Part shown: positions 1 to 11,600 of the stretch, one piece after another
Layout of the letters: each line of letters starts with the position of its first letter
Numbering within the stretch: the stretch's first letter is position 1
Source of the DNA: Xenopus tropicalis
Taxonomy: Eukaryota > Chordata > Amphibia > Anura > Pipidae
Assembly (NCBI RefSeq): GCF_000004195.4
Contig: NC_030678.2
Span: forward strand, 31,038,201 to 31,102,200
Direction of reading: 5' to 3'
DNA length: 64,000 bases
Program-made: the position numbers and the translations under genes
The notes under the pieces: model-generated
The model's database searches: none
What the model was told of the DNA's origin: nothing
The model's input: the letters and a program-made list of their open reading frames with translations, nothing else

Positions 1-93
1 ATACATTGGACATACAGAGTAACATATAAAGCAATCAAAAACCGATACAAGAGGTGAAGAGGGCCCTGCCCAAAAGAGCTTACAATCTACAAG
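1..93 (-). repeat. 3' part of an interspersed SINE/LINE-type retroelement
   Basis: This stretch is close to the reverse complement of 63748-63840. Both contain the 'agcttacaatcta' core and the run reading 'acatataaagcaatcaa'. The element continues off the left edge of the window. Related tails occur near 2176-2217, 17195-17265, 31451-31637 and 63748-63904. The class (tRNA-type SINE or L2/CR1-type LINE tail) is inferred from the 3' end 'gcgctatataaataaa' seen in relatives. Confidence 0.55.
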
Positions 94-98
94 CCCCT

Positions 99-489
99 TA
101 GTCTTCATTTTTTATGGTTTTTCAGTTATTTTAGATTTTTGTAAAAAAGCTATCCATTTTGGTTGCTTTTTTAAGCATCTATCTAGTTGCTAGGGTCCTT
201 TTTTTCCTAGCAACCAGACAGTAGTTTGAATAAGAGTCTGGAATAAGTATTGGAGGGGGCTGAATAGCAAAATAAACGATCAAAAGTAACAATAACAATA
301 AAATTGTAGCCTCATGGATCAACAGCTGCTTGCCTGCTGGGATCTGCGACCCCCAGTTTAAAGCTGGAAAGAGGTAGAAGAGAAAGGAAAACGACTTAAA
401 AACTATTAAGAACAAATAATGAATACTAATTGCCAATTAGACATTCTATAGCGTATTAAAGTCAACTTAAAGGTGAACCACCCCTTTAA
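99..489. mobile_element. T2-type MITE remnant (left end missing)
   Basis: This belongs to the family seen at 4951-5514, 8907-9332, 13153-13576 and 57171-58030. Shared blocks include 'ttgctagggtcc', 'tagcaaccagacagtag' and 'aaagctggaaagag'. The right end reads 'aaggtgaaccaccccttt' followed by AA, which gives the TTAA typical of T2-family Xenopus MITEs. The left terminus is lost where it meets the retroelement tail. Confidence 0.6.
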
Positions 490-524
490 CTGAAACCTGT
501 CCGATTGGCCCATGGGCTAAAAAG

Positions 525-893
525 CAGGGCTGTGGAGTCGGAGTCGAGGAGTCGGAGTCAATTTTGGGTACCTGGAGTCGGAGTCGGCAAAAAATGAACC
601 GACTCCGACTCCTACTAAATTTAAATGGGAAAAAAAAAAAATAAAGCAAGTTTAAATGTCCCAATTCACAAACAGTCATAATTAATTACTTCTCTGCTAT
701 AAGAATAAAGCCCAATGCACGCAGTGCATAAACAAACACGTTGAGTGACCATGAAGCATGCTTTTCATTGACTGTATGAATGTATAAAATACATTAGCAT
801 ATTAAAAACAGAGGAGTCGGAGTCGTGGAGTCGGAAGTATCAGAAACTGAGGAGTCGGAGTTGGAGAATTTATCTACCGACTCCACAGCCCTG
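525..893. mobile_element. hAT-type MITE with 8-bp target duplication
   Basis: The inverted termini begin CAGGGCTGTGGAGTCGG, and the right end is its reverse complement. The 8-bp direct repeat CTAAAAAG flanks the element at 517-524 and 894-901. The body repeats 'gagtcggagtcg' blocks and has no transposase. A second copy in the opposite orientation lies at 52350-52705. The 8-bp TSD and the CAG terminus are hAT hallmarks. Confidence 0.85.
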
Positions 894-901
894 CTAAAAA
901 G

Positions 902-1773
902 CATACTAGGGGCCACAAACAGTAGGGCCACCTTTCTTTTGTCCAGATCATTCATGCAAAGGATACAAATTATCAGAAATGGAAGTGAAATGAAGCTGCA
1001 GGTTCTTTTCACTTCATTAGTGAAGAAATGTTTAAATGTGCCCAATTCCATAACTCAGCACATGTATATCAGTCAGGAACAGCAGCCCACAACAGACTTG
1101 TCGATAATTGCACAAAATGAATATTGTTGCCACGTGTATATATGGTCAGCTATCAACAGATCTTGGATCACAGCTATGAAACAGACAGCAGTCACACTAA
1201 CAAAACACACACAGTTGATAGGGTGTAGGGGCATTAGCAACGGTTCTTGTACATATGCAGAATGCCACAGTATGGCCTCAATCCTCTATGATAAAGATGG
1301 CTAGAACGTCTGAAATAAAGCGTGAGACATCTGTTTCTTTGTTAAAGAAAACAAGGAGACCATTAGACCACACTTGTCTATGCAAGTGCAAAAATGCTTT
1401 ATTGTGTAAATTACTTACAAATCCAAACTCTGCATATCACTTTAAATAAGGCACAACTGTACGTGTGCATATTTCCTTTCATTGACCTCAGTGCTGAATG
1501 CTTAGGTACTGGAAGATGCTGCACACAAGCAGTAACATTTTTGCACTCCATGACCTCCCCTTCCAATGGCAAACGCTGCAGAGCACACCCTGCATAGTGC
1601 TGTAACCATGCAAGAGAAGGAATCTAACTCACAGTGTTAGAATAGAAATGAAAACACACAAAACATTTCAGAGAAACCAGCGAACACTCAGAATATATCC
1701 CTACTTTCACCCACTATCCCAGCCCCTAAAAGCAGGTAAATGCTTGTGTGGAAGGTCTGCAAAAATCCATATA
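902..1773. other. PIGL intron 2, no feature recognised
   Basis: Open frames here are short and show no recognisable protein. No clear repeat termini were found. The stretch is intronic DNA of PIGL if the gene continues past the left edge, as its exon 2 phase implies. Confidence 0.5.
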
Positions 1774-1948
1774 AACTTGCGAGTCTTTTTCGGCGATTTC
1801 GGGAAATCGCGCCGCCACGTGTGCCATCCCGCCGGCGACTTACATGTTCGCCGGCGGGATGGCGGGTCATGGCAACTCGGGGAGATTAGTCGCCCGCGAA
1901 CAGGGAGTTTTGTCGCGGGTGACTAATCTCCCCCGTGTGCCAGAGCCC
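1774..1948. mobile_element. Harbinger-like MITE of the 'GGGCTCTGGCACACGG' family, left-truncated
   Basis: The right end reads 'cccgtgtgccagagccc' and is followed by TTA. The interior carries the family's GC-rich palindromes ('ggcgatttcgggaaatcgc' and 'gccggcgggatggc'). Related copies lie at 10026-10109, 11498-11751, 17959-18177, 19860-20177 and 32876-33164. The left terminus is not present. Confidence 0.7.
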
Positions 1949-1964
1949 TTAGAAATTAATGTAA

Positions 1965-2163
1965 GGGTGAAGACACACTGAGCTTCTGGTGGCAGCTACT
2001 TTTTCATGGCTACTAAACTCCAGAAAATACCCTGCCATAGACAATACTGAGAATTGCCTCTGCTAAAACACAGGTAAAGACAATTATCAGTAAATGATCA
2101 GCATTGTCTATGTTAGTAGCCACGAAAAGTAGCTGCTACTAGTAGCCCTGTGTGTCTTCACCC
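1965..2163. mobile_element. TAA-flanked MITE ('GGGTGAAGACACAC' family)
   Basis: The termini GGGTGAAGACACAC and its reverse complement GTGTGTCTTCACCC are flanked by TAA at 1962-1964 and 2164-2166. The interior contains 'tagacaatactgagaattg'. A second copy is at 11755-11953 and a broken one starts at 18182. The 3-bp TAA duplication suggests PIF/Harbinger-type mobilisation. Confidence 0.75.
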
Positions 2164-3192
2164 TAAAGTGCTGCGTAATTAAATAGGTGCTATATAAATA
2201 AATGATGATGATGATGAAGTCTGATAGTGAACCCTTTGCACACTATAAATCCAATGCACAGAGCAGAGACGCTGATATCTACTGGCTGGCTTTAACCTGT
2301 GCTGCTTAGTGCCTCCATGGGATTTAAGGATGGATTCTATGATCAGACAGAGCAGGACTGACCTTGTGCCACACTAGTGCAAGCAAGTCCAGTTGAGGTT
2401 AATGAAATCTGGCAGACAAGCAGGGCATGTGGGTTAAACATGGCCCAGTAGGCGCCAAATACTATAGCAGGCCTGGGATTGGTGTTCACTCTTAGATTAC
2501 TTAGATGCAGTATTTGCTACTGGCAATAACAGTATAAGCACAGGAAAGCCCCATAGCCAGTGACTGTATATCTCATGTTGTACAGCATTAAAGATACTGC
2601 TCCTTAATAAACTCACAATCACATCTTTCTGCTACAGAAACTAATGCTAGCCACACATAATAGAGGGGTGGGATGTATACAAATAAAGGTGAACTTCGGC
2701 TTCCAAACAAAAATTTGTTAAACAGCCCCATACAACACAGAAACCCTAATATACCTATAACTGTAATATATTCCTTTAAAAAGTATGCATAAACACCATT
2801 TTTATATGCTGATCCAGCTGCAAAACAGCTTTTCTCTTTCTCAATCATTTGAAATCCTGGCAGAGAAGGAGGGACTAAAACACTGATGTTACAAATTTTA
2901 ACAACTTCTCCACAGCTTACAGAGAGCATACAGGAACTACATAATCCACAATGCATTGCACTTCAATGTTTCTTTACTTATTGATATCACATGTGCAGGG
3001 AATTGTGGGATTTGGAGGATGTAGGCTGAAGGCAGTCGAATACTGTTACATTTTGAGTCTCAAAGTAGTTAGCCAGATCAGCAGGAGAACATGGAGCCAG
3101 GTTGTTTCAAACCCTATTATTGAAAAGGCTGCATATTTTTTTAACGGATGTATATATCGCAAAGGTGCTGTTTACTTTTCAAAAAGCTTAAA
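2164..3192. other. retroelement tail microsatellite and unassigned intron
   Basis: At 2176-2217 there is a 'gtgctatataaataaatg' tail followed by an (ATG)n run, typical of the 3' end of the retroelement seen at 63748. The rest, to 3192, shows no recognised gene or clean element. Confidence 0.45.
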
Positions 3193-3554
3193 GTAGGCCA
3201 TACATGTACCAATAAAAACATACAAAACCTAGCTTTGTATAATTTCGGACAATGTGTGAGCTCCGAATTATTGTCCCGTCCAGGTTACAAAATTTAGGGG
3301 GGGATGATAGAATCTGCGCATATATTGTGTATGTGACAATATCCTTGGGGGACCTACAATGAAAGTCACTTTCGTCACTTGGTGACTGCCAATTATTTCA
3401 TGTTCAGAATATCCTTCGATTTATCCTACAATATCCTTCGCTTTATCCTACAATTTCAGTGTGAATGTTAGTTTCAGATCGTTGCATTTAAACGTACGAC
3501 CAATATCTAAACGTTCGTTGGAAGAAGACTAAAATCTGAATGAGTATGGCCAGC
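3193..3554. mobile_element. MITE with 'GGCCATAC' termini
   Basis: The left end is 'aagtaggccatacatgtacc' and the right end is 'gagtatggccagcttaag', which gives inverted termini around GGCCATAC. Relatives sit at 12118-12411 and 21530-21790. The flanks carry TTAA/TAA, but the exact target duplication is ambiguous. Confidence 0.55.
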
Positions 3555-3677
3555 TTAAGATGTGTTTGAGTGGAGTTCCTATTTAAGCCAAACTGCACTG
3601 GTCCAATTATTGCACCCTGACAGGCACCACTTAACCTGGAGGTGGGGGGACAAAACCAGCCAGCCCCACCAGTAATA

Positions 3678-4100
3678 TTAAAGGAACAGTAACACTAAAA
3701 AATGAAAGAGCTTTAAAGTTATAAAAATATAATACACTGTTGCCCTGCACTGGTAAAACTGGTGTGTTTGCTACAGTAACACTACTATAATTTATATAAT
3801 AAGCTGCTTTGTAGCCATGGGGGCAGCCATTCAAGCTGGAAAAAAGGAGAAAAGGCACAGGTTACATAGCAGATAACAGATAAGCTCTGTAGAATACAAT
3901 AGTGTTTTATCTGCTATCTACTATGTGCCTGTGCCTTTTCTCCTTTGAATGGCTGCCTCCATGGCTACATAGCAGCTTATTTATATAAATTATAGTAGAC
4001 TTTCTAAAGTAAACACACAACTTTTACCAGTGCAGGGCAGCAGCACATTATTTGAGTTACTTTTATACACTTTCATTTTTTGGTGTTACTGTTCCTTTAA
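3678..4100. mobile_element. T2-type palindromic MITE (TTAAAGGAACAGTAAC family)
   Basis: TTAA begins the element at 3678 and ends it at 4097-4100. The termini are TTAAAGGAACAGTAAC and its reverse complement. The centre is a long imperfect palindrome around 'gagaaaaggcacagg' and 'cctgtgccttttctcc'. Sister copies are at 7898-8311, 40566-40990 and 45234-45658. TTAA targets and AAAGG termini match the T2 MITE group known in Xenopus. Confidence 0.8.
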
Positions 4101-4950
4101 TGTAACATTAATTTATTGTAGACAGTGCAATCCCACCTCATGGTACCCCAGGCTGGAGGGTCAGATCTGCACTTGGCCTTAAAACTGCTTATAACTATTA
4201 AAATAATTGCTGAAACTATCACCTTAGGGAGAAGAAAGCGCAGCTCTAACATTACTGTAAAGATCCTTGTAAATCGTAATTAAATGACGAATAAAAGTAA
4301 TAAATCTACTCCCACTGCTGCACACAGACAAGGCCAATGTCACGTGGGTGGCTTGCAATTATGTGGCTGTAGAGCATAGAACCAAAAGCAGAGTTTATGT
4401 TTATGGCACATAAAGCATTTGAATCAGCCCTATTTGTAGATGTGATCGAAATGCCATAATTTGCTTCAGGTCTCATCCCACTGTGATGGTCAATAAAAAC
4501 CCTACAGCATTAATTATTGCCATGCATCAAGGAGAATGACATAGCAGTTTAAGTATGCACCACTGGCATGTTCTATTAAAGGAAAACTCCCAACAATTTA
4601 GGTCTTTATAAAAAATATATCACATAAAACAGCTCATATTTTTCATATGCCCTGCTTCATCAATATAAACCATTTTTATAAAAATATATTTTTTTAGTAG
4701 TATGTGCCATTCAGTAATCCTTAATTGCCATTACAATTTCATAAGTTTACAGTAAAAAAAACAAACCAAGGGCACATATACACAGGTAAATGAAAGCCCA
4801 CAAAAAATACAGACTGGGCAGGCCCAGGGATAGGTAAACTTTTCCACTTTGCATGGTAGAATGGTCTATATCATTTCATCTTGCTTTGCTTTTCCTGACA
4901 AGAAAAAAAATCATCTTGGATAACCAGCAGGCCAGTTGGAAAGTCCTGCA
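4101..4950. other. PIGL intron 2, nothing recognised
   Basis: The stretch is AT-rich with several A and T runs. No open frame with family resemblance and no matched inverted termini were found. Confidence 0.45.
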
Positions 4951-5514
4951 TTAAAGTATTTTAAATTAAATATTAGTATGTTGTAGAGTGGGGGTCCCCA
5001 ACCTTTTTAATCATAAGCCACATTCCATTCAAATGTAAAAAGAATGGGGATCAACACAAGCATAACATTCTACCTAGGGGTGCCAAGTTGGAAATTCAAA
5101 AATAAGCACCTCTCCAAGGGCTTGGTGAGCAACATGTTGCTCCCGTGGCACTGGATGAGGACTACTGTTGTAGAGCATGCTATTCTGAAACAATTTGCAA
5201 TTGGTCTTCATTTTTTTATCATGTGCAGTTTTTGAATTATTTAGCTTTATAATAAGCAACTATCCTGTTTGGTCTTTCAGTAGTTATATGGGTCCAAATT
5301 ACCCTAGCAACCAGGCAGTGGTTTGAATGAGAAACTTGAATATGAATAGGAGTGGGTCTGTATAGAAAAATAAGGAATAAAAAGAAACAATGACAAGAAA
5401 GGCAATAATTTAAACACGATTATGTTAAAAAATGACAAAAAATTTAAAATTTGCTGAGAACTGTCCATTCTGTAACATGCTAAAATGTAACTTAAAGGTG
5501 AACTACCCCTTTAA
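4951..5514. mobile_element. T2-type MITE interrupted by a hAT insertion
   Basis: TTAA occurs at 4951-4954 and at 5511-5514. The left arm 'tattagtatgttgtagag' resumes at 5176 with 'catgctattctgaaacaa', as in uninterrupted family members. The interruption is the element at 4989-5167. Confidence 0.75.
4989..5167. mobile_element. short hAT element (GGGTCCCCAACC family)
   Basis: It is flanked by the 8-bp direct repeat TTGTAGAG at 4981-4988 and 5168-5175. It starts 'tgggggtccccaacc' and contains 'gtgagcaacatgttgctcc', shared with copies at 14784-15090 and 31638-31936. It is internally deleted compared with those. Confidence 0.75.
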
Positions 5515-7245
5515 GTAATACCTTCTGCTGCATGTCTAAACGAATTAGGCAAGTCTAAATAATGTTTTTATTGTGCACTGTATGTTTTTATACAACTTTT
5601 TTTCAGATTTATTCTGTGGTCACAGTGGAATAAAGAAGGACATTTTGTCTTCAAACAAGACGCAGCCATTAAGTGCAAATGTACCTTTAGGCAAACACCC
5701 ATACAGCATAAACAATAACTGGCAGGAGTGCAGTCACGGGGTGTTTAAAAATAGGCATCTAAGTGATAGCCCCAGAGCACACAGCGGTGACAAGAGCCCT
5801 CTGCTACCCAGCGCTGCCAGCAAATGAGCTCTCACTTCAGCTTGTGAGGCTCAGTGGGCTGCAAATAATACCGACGCTACAGTCAGTGCCGGGCATCAAA
5901 CATGCTCCAGCACCTGCACTGTGTTTAAAGGCCATCCAGCAGCTAGATCCAAACACAAAGCTATTAGGGAGGAGAAGAAGAAGCAGCATACAGGCTTACC
6001 ATTTGTACAAGTTGTTCATTCTTGTTAGTGGCAGACAGCAGTCCCCATTGACTGTTCATTTTCAGGACAACCTTTCATAGATTCAAAATATTTTTTATCT
6101 AGTAGCTTAATGAGCAGATGTGTTTATAATTTCATTACACACATAGAGCCAAATGGGCCAGTGTTGCAGAGATGTAAGGGCGCATTCACTTACCTTGACG
6201 CAGTGTGCTAAGTGCCGTTTTTTTTCCCCACGATGCACCATATTTTCCCAGAATTCCAGCATCATTGTGGACGCAATTCCACTGTGCCTACCGCAGTTAA
6301 GTCCAATTTGCCACAATAGACGCAACTGCACATGTGCTTTGTGGCAAAATTGAATATTTTCAAAATCTGCCTGGTGCCATTTCCGGCATTCAGCGTGCAA
6401 GTGACGTGTGCCTTATTCTTTTGGCACAAGCATAATGATCCTATTGACACAGGGCGCTGAGGAAATCCTGGACCTATCTCCTGTTTAGAAGTAGCTCCAG
6501 AGTTGCTCTTGCCCATAGGCACAGTGGCACTGAGTGCAACTATACAGAAGTGCATTTTAACTGTCTCTGGATGGAAAACACCAATTCCACCCCAGGGCCG
6601 CCATTATAAACTTTGGGGCCCTGTAAAAGTTATTTATATTAGGCCCCCATGACCACAAGTACCGTGCCAAAATTTTGGCCACACCCCTTGGATGTTCAAT
6701 ATAAACAGCTGATGTTACTCTATAATAAGCAGTTCATATAAAGTTTCATTAATCAGTGTGCTAATTAATGGTCAGTTCATTGGGGGTGGGGTCAGTGGAG
6801 TTTGCCCTAAGTTTAAACACTACACTTCTTCCTGCCCCTGCTCTGGGCTGTCATTGCTTCATATGGAAACTGACATGAGTCTTTGCATAAGTTACACAAA
6901 CTTCATAGGTTTAGGGGCCCAATGTTCTTGTTGTGAAGCCCGATAACTAGTTAATAGTAGTACATAGAAATAGTAAAAATACCCGATAACTGGTCATTCC
7001 CCTGCTGGAAAGTTCATGTATGAGATGCTCATATCATTCAGTAAACAGATCCCAATATAAACCTGCCTATTACTGTGCACATGGAGTGGAGCCATGCCAG
7101 ACAGAAAATTATCATGAGTTTTCTGGACAAAATCTGCCCCATGTGTACATTGACAGGCAAATCCCATTCATGCCCATTTGGCGCACACAGCAGATGCTCA
7201 GTCTGTATTTATTTGCAGGTCAATATTACAACACATGCGGCAGTA
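5515..7245. other. PIGL intron 2 with a degenerate MITE
   Basis: At 6175 TAA is followed by 'gggcgcattcacttacc'. The text up to about 6540 shares blocks with the interior of the element at 14391-15229, for example 'aaaatctgcctggtgcca' against 'taaatctgcctagtgcta'. The right terminus could not be placed. The remainder shows no recognised feature. Confidence 0.4.
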
Positions 7246-7901
7246 GCTTAAAGGAGAAGGTAAAAACTAAGTAAGCTTTATCAGAAAGGTCTATGTAAAT
7301 ACAGCCATAAGCACTCACTCAAAAAGAAACACAGTATGTCTTGTCTCCTTTTGTGTATACATGTACTTTGGTATCTTTTTAGACTTTTAGAAAAATCCTT
7401 CATTCTGGGGGCCGGAGTCTGTGCAGCTTTCTCCCCCCTCCCATAAGAACTCACTCCCTCTCCAATCAGAATGTGTGATCTATGCTACCAGCAGCAGGAA
7501 GCTACAAATACCAAGCTAAAACGGCAGCTGCAATCTTAATCAAACAGAGGGAGCTTCTAGGGCACTTTACTCAGGTATGGTAAAGCTTTCTACAGAATAA
7601 ATGTAGTGTTCTAGCTTATATACATAGTTACATATGGTTGAAAAAAAGACCATCAAGTTCAACCCTTCTAAGTAAACCCAGCACACACTAACCTATCCTA
7701 TCTATACTCTCACATACATTAACTATATATACTAACATCAATACTAACTGTAGATATTAGTATGGCAATAGCCTTGGATACTATGCTTGTTCAAGAACTC
7801 ATCCAGGCCCCTCTTATAGGCATTAACAGAATCTGCCTATTAAACTATTATGACTAATCTACTGGCAGTAAAATGCTAAAATTACTTTCCTTCTCCTTTA
7901 A
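7246..7901. mobile_element. T2-type MITE (TTAAAGGAGAAGG family) carrying a second repeat
   Basis: The left end is 'cttaaaggagaaggtaaaa' and the right end 'tttccttctcctttaa', giving TTAA-bounded inverted termini. From about 7621 to 7843 it holds a common frog interspersed repeat ('catcaagttcaaccct' through 'catccaggcccctctt'). A shorter relative starts at 59126. The right-hand TTAA is shared with the next element. Confidence 0.65.
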
Positions 7902-8311
7902 AGGAAAAGTAACGCCAAAAAATGAAAGTGTATGAAAGTAATTACAATATAATGTACTGCTGCCCTGCACTGGTACAACTTAGGTGTTTTCCCCAGAAAC
8001 TTATATAAATAAAGTTGCTCTGTAGCAATGGGGGCAGCCATTCAAAGGAGAAAAGGCACAGGCACATAGCAGATAACAGATAAAACACTATTGTATTCTA
8101 CAGAACTTATCTGTTATCTGCTATGTAACCTGTGCCTTTTCTCCATTTTCCAGCTTGAATGGCTGCTCCCATGGCTACACAGCAGCTGATTATATAAACT
8201 ATATTAGCGTTACTGTAGCAAAAACACAACTTTTACCAGTGCAGGGCAACAGTACATTAGATTTTAATTGATTTAAAAAAACATTCATTTTTGGTGTTAC
8301 TGTTCCTTTAA
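7898..8311. mobile_element. T2-type palindromic MITE, end to end with its neighbour
   Basis: This is the same family as 3678-4100, bounded by TTAA at 7898-7901 and 8308-8311. Its left TTAA is also the right TTAA of the 7246-7901 element, so the two share one target site. Confidence 0.75.
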
Positions 8312-8501
8312 GGCTGCGGGAAGCAACAGGATGAGCCTATGTCAAAAAGTAGTAAATGCTATAAAGGCAACAGCAAAGTTAGTCTTTACTTCCCACTTTA
8401 AATTTAAAAATTATACGGAGTGGTACAAGTGAATTATACACCCATCACTCCAAAAAGCCACTATATAATGTAAAACTGACACTAGTATTAAAATGGTTTA
8501 C

Positions 8502-8601
8502 CTGTGATCAATAAGCGTAACATTGGAAGGAGGGATTCCTAAAGCTGCACAACTTCTAATCAACTCATTCTTACGGATCTCCCCTTGATTGTAGTAATTT
8601 C
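8502..8601 (-). CDS. pigl: PIGL coding exon 2
   Basis: The exon lies between a minus-strand TTTATAG acceptor and a CAG|GTAAAC donor. It continues exon 1 in phase 1 and leaves a split arginine codon (phase 2). It encodes [18 protein letters not shown] and the following LGIP segment, well conserved among PIGL proteins. Intron 1 is 4,085 bp and holds T2 and Harbinger-like MITEs. Confidence 0.92.
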
Positions 8602-11600
8602 CTATAAATAACAAACACATTAACTCTCCTTTAATTCCTCATGCTACATCTTACTGGGGTGAAGAGAAACGCAGAAATAACCAGTGTATATCAATGCTAG
8701 GTCTCCCTTACAGTATTGGCCACCTTTGAACCTCTACAGAACTACAAGCACTGCTCAGCCAGCAAAGATAGAGGGCCAGAGTCGCCTATGCATAATAAAG
8801 AAATAGAATGCCAACAAATGAATGAATCAATAAAGACCAAGATATGAAATAATTTTTAATTTTAATTTGCAAACTCACAGAAGGATAAAACTACAAATTA
8901 CAAGAATTAAAGGGGTTGTGCGCATTTAAGTTAACTTTTAGTATGTTGTAAAGAGTGCTATCTGAAACAGTTAGTCTTCATTTATGATTGTTTCTGAAAT
9001 ATTTTCTTTCCTCTTCTGACTCTTTGCAGCTTAAAAACCTATTGCTCTTTAAGGCTACAATTTCATTGTCACTTCTTATGACTTATCTTTCTATTCAGAC
9101 CCACTTCTATGCATCTTCCAGTTTCTTATTCAAATCATTGCCCAGTTGCTAGAGTAATTTGAGGGAAACCCGTAATCCAGAATTACGGAAAGCCCGTCTC
9201 CCATAGACTCCATTTTAATCAAATAATTCAGAATTTTAAAACTGATCTCCTTTTTCTCTGTAGTAATAAAACTTTATAATTCAAAATCCACCAAAAAAAA
9301 AATGAAGACCAATTGCAAAACAACCCCTTTAACTGTAGTGATTTCTAATGCCTCACTCAGAAAGGGGCACAGTTCTTTCACACAAGCTAACAAGTTGTAT
9401 TAAAAGATGATTTTTGGGGATTTTTTTTTTTTTTTTTTTTTTTACAGAGGGCTGATCTTCATGTGCCCCAGACTGGACACCTAATACATGAAGGCAAACC
9501 CCACCAACAGGAGCCTTGCTGAGTAAATGGCAGTAACGATTGTTGTATGTGTATGGGCAGACACTCTTTGCACAATTCTAATTTTGAAGGAGAAAAAAAA
9601 TTGGTAGTAGATCCACTAGTGATGTGCGGGTCAACTAAAACTTGATGGGGCGGGGTAGATTGCCCGGGGTATAATGTGGGCACAGTAAGATATAGGAGAA
9701 CTGTCAGAAAGTAAGCTGGGGGAGTAATGACAAAAAACAAACGCTGTTCCCACATTAAAAAGGGCTGTTTTTTTCAGACTTTTCAACCCCAATGTTATTC
9801 ATAATAATTTTTGTAAACCAAAACAATATAAAACATCATGCTGCCAACTTATTGGAATATCTGGCAACAAACAGAACTTGTCTGGTTCCAGAACAAAGAA
9901 AATCAGCCCAAAAGACACAATTGTATGTAAACAAGTGTTTCCCAAAAGTAATGACATAAAATGCAGAGAATCTGATGAGAACATGTTTTACTTTTCTGAA
10001 GAGAAATTAACACTACCTATCTTAAGGGCTCTGGCACACGGGGAAGATTAGTCGCCCGCGATTAACTCCCTGTTCGCGGGCGACTAATCTTCCCCGTGTG
10101 CCAGAGCCCTAAAGCAACATGTATATTGGCGTATAAATTCTAAGCGAATGATTTTGTACTCCTAATTTTAAAGGGTAATGCCAGGACATATTTTTGCTCA
10201 TTAAAGGAGATGGACAGTTAAATCACTGATGGGTTCCAAATGTTAGGCAGCCCCCAGTGATTGCTTACTTGATACCCCAGGCTGATACTCCTGTTAGCAT
10301 AAAATTGGCCCCCGGTAGATGCAGGCAAGTCATCATTACTCCCTGTCATTTCGCTGATATTCCAGGGCCCATGCATGTGCAGTAGAGTAAAAATGCAGAC
10401 ATTTTTGTTAAAGTGCAGCTTTTCACTCTACTGCGCATGTGAAGCCATCATAAGGAAAGAAGACAGAAGAGGATCACTTGCCTGCATGAACCCTGGGCGT
10501 TTTTTTATAACAGGAGCACCAGGGGTATCAGGTAAGTGAATACAATCACTGGGGGGGGGGGGGGAAAAAGTGGGAATTGGAGTTAAAACATACACAACAG
10601 CCTTTAGCTGTTGGTGCACTTGCAAGTTGTAAATAAACAAATGAAGGGGTCCAGGTTGCTTATCATAGCCTTGAGATTTGCCCTAGTGCATTAACCCACA
10701 GCGGCAACTGGGGATAAATCAGTTTAGGCTAAGCAAATGAGCACCACCTGATCCCTGCTGGATAATATTGTATCTATAAACAAAAAAACATGAGCCTTAA
10801 GTAATATTGTTATGATAAAGAGTGACTTCAATAGTCAAGGATCAAGTAAGGTAAAGCTGTTGGGGGCCTAATGGGCTATGACTCAATGAAACATGAAGTA
10901 CTGGGATGCAAAGGGCCACTAACTTCTCATTACAACACTGTATGTAATATAATCATGTATTTTCATAGTAAGGTAATGTTGTTTTTCTAAGCAATTACAA
11001 AGATGAGCAAAACTGTATCAGCAAGACATTTCCCTGGGATCTGCCATGGCAACGTTAATATATTCACTACCCCCCATTTATAGTTCCCTCTTCAGGATAA
11101 AGTACAAATTATGCACTTTAATTATAAATTTATCTGGGCTGTATTTTGGGGGATTTATTTTATCGCTTTAGTTGTAAGGGGAAAATGGTTGCTCCATTAT
11201 GGTTTGGCCTAATATCAAGGTCTGAGGCCAAACTGCAAACCTACAAGAACACATTCTGTTGCCAAATGCTTTATTGCTGACTGAACAAAGATACCCAGCA
11301 ACCCACTATTGCGTCTCCAATTCCCAGCACACTTTTAGCACTTTCAACTTCATGGAAGCTGGAATTCAATAAAAGAAAGGGTACATCTTGGAGTACCCTA
11401 TAGTGCTTTGAACACTGTGCAGGATAAATACTGAATGGCAGTGAAGTTGTTAATTTGGGGTTGGATCCCAACATTACTGACTGGCCATCAACTTTAAGGG
11501 CCGTGACACACAGGGAGATTAGTCGCGCTGCGACAAATCTCCCCACAATGACATCCCACCGGCTAGAATGTAAGACACCGGTGGGATGGCATACACGGTG

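Noticed and set aside
825..1304. 159-codon plus frame
   Set aside because: It starts inside the hAT MITE and runs into unrelated intron; the protein shows no family features.
1..8460. PIGL exon 3
   Set aside because: I looked on the minus strand for a segment like FPDDP and a following VVTFD-type block and found none, so the exon is probably outside the window.
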